NCBI GenBank assembly: GCA_029098205.1
Contig: JAQXNW010000049.1
Coordinates: 1 to 5,486 of the forward strand
Reading direction: 5' to 3'
Source of the DNA: Eubacteriales bacterium
GTDB taxonomy: Bacteria > Bacillota > Clostridia > Peptostreptococcales > Anaerovoracaceae
DNA length: 5,486 bases
Shown: positions 1 through 5,486 of the stretch, piece by piece
Numbering within the stretch: the stretch's first letter is position 1
Layout: the number at the start of each line of letters is the position of its first letter
The notes under the pieces: generated by a model
Database searches by the model: none
What the model was told of the DNA's origin: nothing
What the model saw: only the letters and a program-made list of their open reading frames with translations
Made by a program: the position numbers and the translations under genes

Positions 1-278
1 CCATCGCAGCGAATACAACGCTTCCTGTCATTGGAATTCCGGTGAAATCGTCGACACTGGACGGCATGGATTCTCTGCTTTCCACGGTGCAGATGCCAAG
101 CGGCATTCCGGTTGCGACGGTGGCGATTGACGGGTCAAAGAATGCTGCTCTTCTTGCAGCGGAGATGATTGCGATTGAGGATCCTGCTCTCGCGGAAAAG
201 CTGGACCAGCTTCGTAAAAGCGGTGCTGAGAATGTGCTTCGGAAGAATAAGTCCATCGAAGAGAAGTATAATAAATAG
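1..278 (+). CDS. purE: PurE, N5-carboxyaminoimidazole ribonucleotide mutase / AIR carboxylase catalytic subunit (3' part only)
   Basis: The gene is cut by the left edge of the window. The reading frame is open from base 3, giving about 91 C-terminal residues ending in TAG at 276-278. The GTG at 42 is an internal valine, not a start, because recognisable PurE sequence (AANTTLPVIGIPVKS) begins before it. Characteristic PurE blocks follow: SSTLDGMDSLLSTVQMPSG, GIPVATVAIDG and the helix NAALLAAEMIAI. These match the family's core and C-terminal helix. PurE makes CAIR, either from N5-CAIR (class I, with PurK) or directly from AIR and CO2 (class II). By eye the fragment looks class I, but the N-terminal active-site region and any purK lie outside the window, so this is not settled. 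The end carries a charged Lys/Glu-rich tail. It is followed 46 nt later by purF on the same strand. Confidence 0.95.
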   Translation, partial: IAANTTLPVIGIPVKSSTLDGMDSLLSTVQMPSGIPVATVAIDGSKNAALLAAEMIAIEDPALAEKLDQLRKSGAENVLRKNKSIEEKYNK

Positions 279-309
279 TGACAGGAAGAATCGGTCTTTC
301 ACAGGACTT

Positions 310-314
310 CGGAG
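310..314 (+). promoter_or_regulatory. Weak ribosome binding site of purF
   Basis: CGGAG lies 10 nt before the purF ATG at 325. It is shorter and further from its start than the AGGAGG-like sites of the genes downstream. It is the only Shine-Dalgarno-like sequence close to this ATG. The start is also supported by the protein, since it leaves the expected short propeptide before the catalytic cysteine. Confidence 0.55.
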
Positions 315-324
315 ATAAACAAGT

Positions 325-1815
325 ATGAGCAATTTACATGAAGAATGTGGTGTATTTGGAATTTTTTCCACAGAAACGCAGGACGTGGCAAGCACGACTT
401 ACTATGGTCTTTTTGCGCTTCAGCACCGGGGACAGGAGAGCTGCGGAATTGTTGTGAATGACCGCGGGCTTTTCAATTATCAGAAGGATGTCGGTCTTCT
501 GAACGATGTTTTCAACCAGCTAAACTTAAAAAGCTTGGGGACAGGCCAGATTGCTGTCGGACACTGCCGCTACGGCACAACCGGTAAAACAGACCGCGTA
601 AATGTTCAGCCGATCGTTGTCAACCATTTTAAGGGGAGGATCGCTCTTGCGCATAACGGAAACCTCGTAAACGCGTTCGAACTTCGGAGAAAGTTCGAGT
701 CGGACGGCCATATCTTCCATATGACCATTGACAGCGAGGTCATCACCCATGCGATTATTCAGGAACGTCTGAATTCCGATTCGATTGAAGAGGCTGTCAA
801 CCGGACGATGGATTATCTGGAAGGCGCCTATTCGCTGGTGATCATGTCCCCGCAGAAGCTGATCGCCGTTCGGGATCCTAAGGGATTCAGACCGCTCTGC
901 TATGGAAAACGGGATGACAACACGTACATCGTAGCTTCTGAATCCTGTGCATTGGATGCAGTCGGTGCGAAATTCATCCGTGATGTCGAGCCGGGTGAAA
1001 TTATTGTATTCAGCAAGAACGGCATCCGTTCCATCAAGGATCATTGCCATACGAAAAAACGCACTGCTTGTATTTTCGAATTTCTGTATTTCGCGCGCCC
1101 GGACTCCGTCATTGACGGCGTCAGCGTGCATCAGGCAAGAGTGCAGGCCGGAAAAATTCTTGCGGAGGCGCATCCGGTCGATGCGGATATTGTTGTCGGA
1201 GTTCCGGATTCCGGTCTGGATGCTGCATTGGGATATTCCCTCCAGTCGAAAATTCCCTATGGAATGGGATTCATAAAAAACAAATACATCGGACGCACTT
1301 TTATCGCTCCGGGTCAGAAAAACAGGGAGGATAAGGTCCGCATCAAACTGAATGTAATTGCTGACTCCATAAAAGGGAAACGCGTCGTGCTGGTGGATGA
1401 TTCGATTGTCCGCGGTACGACCATCACCCGCATCGTAAAACTTCTCAGGAATGCCGGCGCCAAGGAAATTCATGTCCGTTCTTCCGCGCCGCCGTTTACA
1501 GATCCATGTTATTACGGCACCGATGTTGATACGAAGGACAAACTGATTGCCTGTCAGCATCCGATTGATGAGATTGCCGGTGTTATCGGCGCAGACAGTG
1601 TCGGATATCTTCCGGTTGATGAACTCTATAGAATCATCGGGACGGAGCCGCGGAAGGGCTACTGCTGCAGCTGCTTCACAGGTTTTTATCCAACGAGAGT
1701 GCCGACCGGCGAGAAAAACCGTTTCGAAATGAAAATCAGCAGCACGGAGAAGGATGAAGAATCAGAAAAGAAAGATAAAGATTCCCGTCCGTATATTGAC
1801 TACATTCGTGACTGA
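325..1815 (+). CDS. purF: Amidophosphoribosyltransferase (glutamine PRPP amidotransferase)
   Basis: This cytoplasmic enzyme catalyses the committed first step: PRPP plus glutamine gives 5-phosphoribosylamine. The 496-residue protein has the two expected domains. The N-terminal Ntn glutaminase shows EECGVFG with Cys8 as the probable nucleophile after removal of a 7-residue propeptide, then QHRGQE (33-38), GHCRYGTTG with Arg82, and AHNGNLVN (109-116). The C-terminal phosphoribosyltransferase domain has GVPDSG and the PRPP loop VVLVDDSIVRGTT (354-366). Cys249, Cys395, Cys447 and Cys450 (CCSCFTG) line up with the four [4Fe-4S] ligands of Bacillus subtilis PurF, so this is the oxygen-sensitive iron-sulphur type, which fits an anaerobe. 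The last ~27 residues are a Lys/Glu/Asp-rich tail that makes the protein slightly longer than the Bacillus enzyme. In known PurF enzymes activity is feedback-inhibited by purine nucleotides; no specific site was examined here. Identification is secure. Confidence 0.98.
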   Translation: MSNLHEECGVFGIFSTETQDVASTTYYGLFALQHRGQESCGIVVNDRGLFNYQKDVGLLNDVFNQLNLKSLGTGQIAVGHCRYGTTGKTDRVNVQPIVVNHFKGRIALAHNGNLVNAFELRRKFESDGHIFHMTIDSEVITHAIIQERLNSDSIEEAVNRTMDYLEGAYSLVIMSPQKLIAVRDPKGFRPLCYGKRDDNTYIVASESCALDAVGAKFIRDVEPGEIIVFSKNGIRSIKDHCHTKKRTACIFEFLYFARPDSVIDGVSVHQARVQAGKILAEAHPVDADIVVGVPDSGLDAALGYSLQSKIPYGMGFIKNKYIGRTFIAPGQKNREDKVRIKLNVIADSIKGKRVVLVDDSIVRGTTITRIVKLLRNAGAKEIHVRSSAPPFTDPCYYGTDVDTKDKLIACQHPIDEIAGVIGADSVGYLPVDELYRIIGTEPRKGYCCSCFTGFYPTRVPTGEKNRFEMKISSTEKDEESEKKDKDSRPYIDYIRD

Positions 1816-1854
1816 TTGCAAATTCAAAGGTGATACAAGCATAAGAAGACAAAC

Positions 1855-1859
1855 GGAGG
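1855..1859 (+). promoter_or_regulatory. Ribosome binding site of purM
   Basis: GGAGG sits 6 nt before the ATG at 1866. Another ATG at 1861 is only 1 nt from the motif and in a different frame, so spacing and the PurM reading frame both select 1866. Confidence 0.85.
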
Positions 1860-1865
1860 AATGGA

Positions 1866-2906
1866 ATGGCTAAAAGTTTCAGTGAAAGTTATAAGAATGC
1901 CGGCGTCGACATTACTGCCGGATACAAATCCGTGCAGCTCATGAAGAAATATGTCGACCGGACTTCCAAGTTCGGCGCTGGTGACAGCATCGGAGGATTC
2001 GGCGGACTGTATCCTCTTGACATGTCGGAACTTTCCGAGCCGGTTATGGTCAGCGGGACAGATGGCGTTGGGACAAAACTTAAAATTGCCTTCTTAATGG
2101 ATAAGCACGATACCGTTGGGATTGACTGCGTTGCGATGTGCGTAAACGATGTACTCTGTGTCGGAGCAAAACCGCTTTATTTTCTGGACTACATCGCCTG
2201 CGGGAAGAATTATCCTGAGAAAATCGCTGAAATCGTAAAAGGTGTTGCTGAAGGATGCGTACAGGCTGAGTCTGCTTTGATCGGCGGGGAAACAGCAGAA
2301 ATGCCGGGATTCTATCCGGAAGATGAATATGATCTGGCTGGTTTTTCTGTCGGCGTCGTCGATAAGTCCAAGATTCTGGATAAGACAGCCATTCTCCCAG
2401 GCGACGTTTTGATCGGTCTTCCGTCTTCCGGCGTTCATTCGAATGGATTTTCTCTGGTTCGGAAAATCTTCCATATTGGCGAATGCGATCTGAATCAGAA
2501 GTCTGAAGGTCTTGGAGGCGCGACTCTTGGGGAGACGCTTCTTACGCCGACAAAGATTTATGTAAAACCGATGAAAGCGCTTTTTGAGAAAGTTCCGGTT
2601 AAATCCGTCGCGCATATTACCGGAGGCGGCTTTTATGAGAATATTCCGAGGAGCCTTCCGTATGTATTCGGCTTACGGATTCCTAATAAAAACGTCCGGG
2701 TGCTTCCTATTTTTGACCTTATTCAGAAGACGGGGAATATTCCGGAGCACGATATGTTTAATACATATAATATGGGAGTCGGAATGACAGCCGTGGTTGC
2801 TCCGGAGTATGCGGATGAGGCGATCCGTATTCTTAAGGAAAATGGTGAAGATGCATACGTTCTTGGAGAAACGACAGATTCGAAAGAAGGCGTAGAACTA
2901 TGCTAG
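1866..2906 (+). CDS. purM: Phosphoribosylformylglycinamidine cyclo-ligase (AIR synthetase)
   Basis: PurM closes the imidazole ring: FGAM plus ATP gives AIR, ADP and phosphate. The 346-residue length is normal for a full single-domain-type bacterial PurM. Family signatures appear in order: the N-terminal Y-K-NAGVDI segment, SGTDGVGTK (63-71), the dimer-core segment IDCVAMCVNDVL (86-97), GGETAEMPGFY (140-150), the ATP-site region GLPSSGVHSNGFSL (184-197), HITGGGFYENIPR (250-262) and YNMGVGM (301-307). No key block is missing. Translation starts at ATG 1866 behind a good GGAGG. The gene lies 50 nt after purF and its last 7 nt overlap the start of purN, so the two are probably translationally coupled. 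Reaction and fold are from knowledge of the family; identification is secure. Confidence 0.98.
   Translation: MAKSFSESYKNAGVDITAGYKSVQLMKKYVDRTSKFGAGDSIGGFGGLYPLDMSELSEPVMVSGTDGVGTKLKIAFLMDKHDTVGIDCVAMCVNDVLCVGAKPLYFLDYIACGKNYPEKIAEIVKGVAEGCVQAESALIGGETAEMPGFYPEDEYDLAGFSVGVVDKSKILDKTAILPGDVLIGLPSSGVHSNGFSLVRKIFHIGECDLNQKSEGLGGATLGETLLTPTKIYVKPMKALFEKVPVKSVAHITGGGFYENIPRSLPYVFGLRIPNKNVRVLPIFDLIQKTGNIPEHDMFNTYNMGVGMTAVVAPEYADEAIRILKENGEDAYVLGETTDSKEGVELC
2885..2890 (+). promoter_or_regulatory. Ribosome binding site of purN inside the end of purM
   Basis: AGAAGG lies 9 nt before the purN ATG at 2900, within the purM coding sequence. It is a moderate site. The ATGCTAG arrangement (start at 2900, purM TAG at 2904-2906) would let ribosomes finishing purM reinitiate on purN. 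Confidence 0.55.
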
Positions 2907-3490
2907 GGAAAAAAGCCCACATCGCCGTTCTTGTTTCCGGCGGAGGAACAAATCTGCAGGCTTTGATCGATGCGGAAAAGAGCGGCATCATTAAAAGCGG
3001 TGAAATCGTTCTCGTGATTTCAAACAAACCGGGCGCATATGCTCTTGAACGTGCGAAAAAAGCCGGGATCGACATATATGTTACAAAAGAAGAGAGCGAG
3101 ATGCTCCGGATCCTGGATGAATATAATATTGATCTAATTATTCTGGCAGGATTCCTGAAAATTCTTTCTCCTTCATTCATTAAAAAATATCCGAACCGCA
3201 TCATCAATGTGCATCCTGCTCTGATCCCGTCTTTCTGCGGAAAAGGCGCATATGGTCTTCATGTACACGAACAGGCGCTCGCCTATGGGGTCAAAGTGAC
3301 AGGCGCCACGGTGCATTTCGTGAATGAAGTTCCGGATGGAGGAAAAATCATCTTCCAGAAAGCGGTGAATGTGGAAGAGGGAGATACTCCGGAAACCCTT
3401 CAGCGGCGTGTCATGGAGCAGGCAGAATGGAAGCTTCTTCCGATGGCCGCAGAAAAGGTTGCTGCAGAAATTATCAGAGGAGGGAAATAG
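2900..3490 (+). CDS. purN: Phosphoribosylglycinamide (GAR) formyltransferase, 10-formyl-THF dependent
   Basis: PurN transfers a formyl group from 10-formyltetrahydrofolate to GAR, giving FGAR. At 196 residues it has the usual size for the family. The phosphate/GAR-binding start VLVSGGGTNLQAL is at about 10-22, followed by LAGFLKILSP and the folate-site segment RIINVHPALIPSF. The catalytic triad known from E. coli PurN is retained as Asn103, His105 and Asp146 (in VPDGGKII); THFVN-like context is present as TVHFVNE (137-143). Unusually, the loop after PSF reads CGKGAYG before LHVHEQAL, about five residues longer than the common PSFPGLHAHEQAL form. From memory this variant recurs in clostridial PurN proteins. 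The start at 2900 overlaps purM by 7 nt. The gene ends 1 nt before the cyclohydrolase. The ATP/formate-dependent alternative PurT belongs to a different family and is excluded. Confidence 0.97.
   Translation: MLGKKAHIAVLVSGGGTNLQALIDAEKSGIIKSGEIVLVISNKPGAYALERAKKAGIDIYVTKEESEMLRILDEYNIDLIILAGFLKILSPSFIKKYPNRIINVHPALIPSFCGKGAYGLHVHEQALAYGVKVTGATVHFVNEVPDGGKIIFQKAVNVEEGDTPETLQRRVMEQAEWKLLPMAAEKVAAEIIRGGK
3478..3483 (+). promoter_or_regulatory. Ribosome binding site that fixes the cyclohydrolase start
   Basis: A perfect AGGAGG lies 8 nt before ATG 3492, overlapping the last codons of purN. The same frame stays open upstream to an ATG at 3369, but that region is purN in another frame. The strong site, the 1-nt intergenic spacing and the fit to the protein family all favour 3492. 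Confidence 0.92.
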
Positions 3491-3491
3491 A

Positions 3492-4232
3492 ATGGCATAT
3501 GCAGATCCTTATGAAATCAGGACGATGGCTGAGCGGAACGCGGGGAATCCTTATGTCGGCCGCGGCATCGCCGTTGGTTTCACGAAAAATATGAAGAAAG
3601 CGGTTCTCGCATATTTCATTATGGGGAGATCGGCGAACAGCCGGAACCGGATATTCCTTAAAACAGGTGATGACGTGATGATCAAACCTTTCGATGCGTC
3701 AAAGGTCGAAGATCCTTCTCTGATCATTTATTATCCGGTTCGTACGAAAGGGAAACAGATCATTGTAACGAACGGCGATCAGACCGATACCGTTGCGGAT
3801 GAGATCGATCGGAATGGTGTGAAGGATGCGTTTGATCATGCGCTTCTCACAAGAAAATTTGAACCGGATCCGCCGAATTTTACGCCTAGAATCAGCGCAA
3901 TGCTGGATCTTTCCGATGCTTCGCATCCGGGATACGAAATCAGCATTCTGAAAAGCGGCGATCCGTATGGAAAAACCGATGCAAAGTTCTTCTTCCACTA
4001 TGACGGGAATGAAAGCCTCGGGCATTTTATCCATACATACATCACAGATGGCAATCCGATTCCGACGTTTACCGGTGAGCCGGAGCGTGTATCCATTCCG
4101 GAAGACATCGATGCATTCACCAACGAAATCTGGGACAGCATCGATGCTGAAAACAAAGTTTCTCTTTATGTCCGCTATACTGATGTAAAGACCGGAAAAT
4201 ACGAATCCCGCTTAATTAATAAAAACAAATAG
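3492..4232 (+). CDS. purO: IMP cyclohydrolase, PurO-like family (monofunctional)
   Basis: This 246-residue protein belongs to the IMP_cyclohyd family (archaeal PurO and its bacterial relatives), which closes FAICAR to IMP, the last step of the pathway. It is unrelated to the MGS-like N-terminal domain that does this job in bifunctional PurH. Blocks I recognise from bacterial members are NPYVGRGI (19-26), YFIMGRSANSRNR (41-53), SLIIYYPVR (76-84), IVTNGDQTDT (91-100), FEPDPPNFTPRIS (123-135) and GHFIHTYITDGNP (177-189). It is somewhat longer than archaeal PurO (roughly 200 residues). No signal peptide or membrane segment is visible, so it should be cytoplasmic. Its position 1 nt after purN and just before a formyltransferase that lacks the cyclohydrolase domain strongly supports the assignment. 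The catalytic residues were not mapped individually. The symbol purO is by homology; many genomes label such genes only as IMP cyclohydrolase. Confidence 0.92.
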   Translation: MAYADPYEIRTMAERNAGNPYVGRGIAVGFTKNMKKAVLAYFIMGRSANSRNRIFLKTGDDVMIKPFDASKVEDPSLIIYYPVRTKGKQIIVTNGDQTDTVADEIDRNGVKDAFDHALLTRKFEPDPPNFTPRISAMLDLSDASHPGYEISILKSGDPYGKTDAKFFFHYDGNESLGHFIHTYITDGNPIPTFTGEPERVSIPEDIDAFTNEIWDSIDAENKVSLYVRYTDVKTGKYESRLINKNK

Positions 4233-4236
4233 AATA

Positions 4237-4258
4237 CGCATTCAAAACGCTTGATGCG
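4237..4258 (+). other. Imperfect hairpin between the cyclohydrolase and formyltransferase genes
   Basis: CGCAT, one bulged T, and CAA pair with TTG and ATGCG around the 5-nt loop AACGC, giving an 8-bp stem with a single bulge. It starts 5 nt after the cyclohydrolase stop. No run of T follows (the next bases are GCGGATTTCC), so it is not a typical intrinsic terminator. It might slow 3' decay or mark an mRNA processing site, or it could be chance. Confidence 0.35.
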
Positions 4259-4286
4259 GCGGATTTCCAAAGGATCATTACTAATT

Positions 4287-4293
4287 AAGGAGG
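4287..4293 (+). promoter_or_regulatory. Ribosome binding site of the AICAR formyltransferase gene
   Basis: AAGGAGG, close to a perfect Shine-Dalgarno, ends 7 nt before ATG 4301. It is the strongest site in the window, and it shows that the formyltransferase starts here rather than being a fragment of a longer PurH. Confidence 0.92.
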
Positions 4294-4300
4294 CACTTTA

Positions 4301-5482
4301 ATGAAAGAACTTGCGTTAAAATACGGCTGCAATCCGAATCAGAAACCTTCCCGAATTTTCATGGAAGATGGAAGTGACCTTCCGGTTACTGTTTTAAACG
4401 GCAAGCCGGGTTATATAAACTTCCTGGACGCGCTGAACGGCTGGCAGCTTGTAAGCGACATGAAGAAGGCAACCGGGCTTCCGGCCGCGGCTTCTTTCAA
4501 ACATGTATCGCCGGCCGGTGCCGCAGTTGGTCTGCCTCTTTCCGAAACTCTTCGGAAAATTTACTGGATCGATGATATGCCGGAAGATCTTTCTCCGCTT
4601 GCATGCGCCTATGCAAGGGCCAGAGGCGCGGACAGGATGTCTTCTTTCGGAGATTTCATCTCACTCTCGGATCCTTGTGACAAAGATACCGCAAGTCTTA
4701 TTAAACGGGAAGTTTCCGACGGTGTCATCGCACCGGGCTATACGGATGAGGCACTGGAAATTCTCCGCACGAAGAAAAAAGGGAACTATGTCGTAATTCA
4801 GATTGATGAGAATTACAAGCCCCAGAAGCTGGAACGCAAGCAGGTTTTCGGCGTGACATTCGAGCAGGGAAGACAGGAACTCGTTATTGATGACGAATTC
4901 CTGTCAAATATCGTAACGAAAAACAAAGAACTTCCGAAGGAAGCTCTCCGTGATATGAAAATCGCTTTGATCACCCTGAAGTATACACAGTCAAACTCTG
5001 TATGCTTTGTGAAGGACGGGCAGGCGATCGGTGTTGGAGCCGGTCAGCAGTCCCGTGTTCACTGCACGCGCCTTGCAGGATCCAAGGCGGATAATTGGTG
5101 GCTCCGTCAGAGTCCGCAGGTTTTGAACCTGCCGTTTAAAGACGGCATCCACCGTGCGGATCGGGACAATGCCATCGATGTATATATGGGCGATGAATAT
5201 ATGGATGTTCTTCGTGACGGCGCATGGCAGAAAGTATTTACGAAGCAGCCGGAGGTCTTCACAAGTGAGGAGAAGCGCGCCTGGCTCGACAAGCTGGATG
5301 GAGTGACACTGGGTTCCGATGCGTTTTTCCCGTTTTCGGACAATATCGAGCGTGCGCATAAAAGCGGCGTGAAATACATTGCAGAGCCGGGCGGTTCGGT
5401 GCGGGATGACCTCGTCATCGAATGCTGTGATAAATATGGAATGGTAATGTCGTTTACAGGCCTTCGTCTGTTCCATCATTAA
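4301..5482 (+). CDS. purH: Stand-alone AICAR formyltransferase (PurH transformylase half, ATIC-like)
   Basis: This enzyme formylates AICAR with 10-formyl-THF to give FAICAR, which the upstream cyclohydrolase converts to IMP. The 393-residue protein starts at the transformylase domain (LALKYGCNPNQKP) and lacks the roughly 200-residue N-terminal MGS-like cyclohydrolase domain of bifunctional PurH. A strong ribosome binding site shows this is not truncation. Key blocks are AASFKHVSPAGAAVG with the probable catalytic pair Lys67-His68, YARARGADRMSSFGD (104-118), REVSDGVIAPGY, KYTQSNSVCF with Asn232, GAGQQSRVHCTRLAG, SDAFFPFSDNIERA and the terminal FTGLRLFHH. Several of these match human ATIC far better than E. 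coli PurH, which has KHANPCG, KTDPTSAFGG and GAGQMSRVYSA at the corresponding places. The gene follows the cyclohydrolase by 68 nt and ends 4 nt before the window edge. The function is secure; purH is used for the homologous domain only (some authors use purV for the separate transformylase). Confidence 0.95.
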   Translation: MKELALKYGCNPNQKPSRIFMEDGSDLPVTVLNGKPGYINFLDALNGWQLVSDMKKATGLPAAASFKHVSPAGAAVGLPLSETLRKIYWIDDMPEDLSPLACAYARARGADRMSSFGDFISLSDPCDKDTASLIKREVSDGVIAPGYTDEALEILRTKKKGNYVVIQIDENYKPQKLERKQVFGVTFEQGRQELVIDDEFLSNIVTKNKELPKEALRDMKIALITLKYTQSNSVCFVKDGQAIGVGAGQQSRVHCTRLAGSKADNWWLRQSPQVLNLPFKDGIHRADRDNAIDVYMGDEYMDVLRDGAWQKVFTKQPEVFTSEEKRAWLDKLDGVTLGSDAFFPFSDNIERAHKSGVKYIAEPGGSVRDDLVIECCDKYGMVMSFTGLRLFHH

Positions 5483-5486
5483 TCAT

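Noticed and set aside
281..312. Short direct repeat, ACAGGA...TCGG, occurring twice 20 nt apart before purF
   Set aside because: The matching parts are short and imperfect, do not resemble a known purine regulator site, and lie inside the operon, not at its promoter.
526..1560. A 344-codon open frame on the minus strand inside purF
   Set aside because: It lies wholly opposite a strongly conserved PurF with all catalytic and cluster residues intact, and its translation resembles no family I know. It reflects the codon bias of purF, not a gene.
1816..1845. Possible internal promoter before purM: TTGCAA at 1816-1821 and CATAAG at 1840-1845
   Set aside because: Each box matches the consensus at only four of six positions and the spacer is 18 nt; such matches are common by chance and the gap is short for an independent promoter.
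3369..3491. Upstream extension of the cyclohydrolase frame to an ATG at 3369
   Set aside because: This would overlap purN by about 120 nt in another frame; the extension resembles nothing in the family, whereas ATG 3492 has a perfect AGGAGG and gives the expected N-terminus.
4251..4285. Possible promoter before the formyltransferase: TTGATG and TACTAA
   Set aside because: The spacing of about 22 nt is too long and the -10 match is poor.
4991..5479. Minus-strand open frames (up to 162 codons) opposite the formyltransferase gene
   Set aside because: The + strand frame is conserved to its last residues; the antisense translations show no recognisable motif.
1..5486. Search for a novel system: defence genes, mobile element ends, CRISPR, riboswitch, tRNA or other RNA genes
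   Set aside because: Nearly every base is in one of six purine-pathway genes; the four gaps total 165 nt and contain no repeats or conserved RNA structure that I recognise.

Overview
The window is a stretch of a de novo purine biosynthesis operon. All six genes lie on the + strand and are tightly packed: the 3' end of purE, then purF, purM, purN, a PurO-type IMP cyclohydrolase, and a stand-alone AICAR formyltransferase (the C-terminal half of what is usually bifunctional PurH). Gaps between genes are 46, 50, -7 (overlap), 1 and 68 nt. I see no convincing internal promoter and no intrinsic terminator, so the simplest reading is one polycistronic unit whose promoter lies upstream of the window and which may continue downstream.

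The likely host is a low-to-moderate GC Firmicute, most plausibly an anaerobic Clostridia-like or related gut/rumen lineage. This is inferred from the strong AGGAGG-type ribosome binding sites, the clostridial-style gene order purE...purF-purM-purN-(purH functions), the Bacillus-type PurF with a cleaved propeptide and four iron-sulphur cysteines, and the PurO-like cyclohydrolase that replaces the N-terminal PurH domain. I cannot name a genus from the sequence.

Layout: 1-278 PurE C-terminus (AIR/N5-CAIR to CAIR); 325-1815 PurF (PRPP to phosphoribosylamine, the committed step); 1866-2906 PurM (FGAM to AIR); 2900-3490 PurN (GAR to FGAR, using 10-formyl-THF); 3492-4232 IMP cyclohydrolase (FAICAR to IMP); 4301-5482 AICAR formyltransferase (AICAR to FAICAR, using 10-formyl-THF). 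The last two genes together do the work of PurH. The enzymes for GAR synthesis (PurD), FGAM synthesis (PurL/PurQ/PurS), SAICAR synthesis (PurC) and SAICAR lysis (PurB) are not in the window and must be encoded elsewhere for a complete pathway.

Nothing here looks like a mobile element, CRISPR array, RNA gene or undescribed defence system. The points worth a second look are enzymological and evolutionary: the split PurH function; the stand-alone formyltransferase, whose motifs look like the eukaryotic ATIC branch rather than the E. coli/Bacillus PurH branch; a small insertion in the PurN active-site loop; and a hairpin in the only longer gap.
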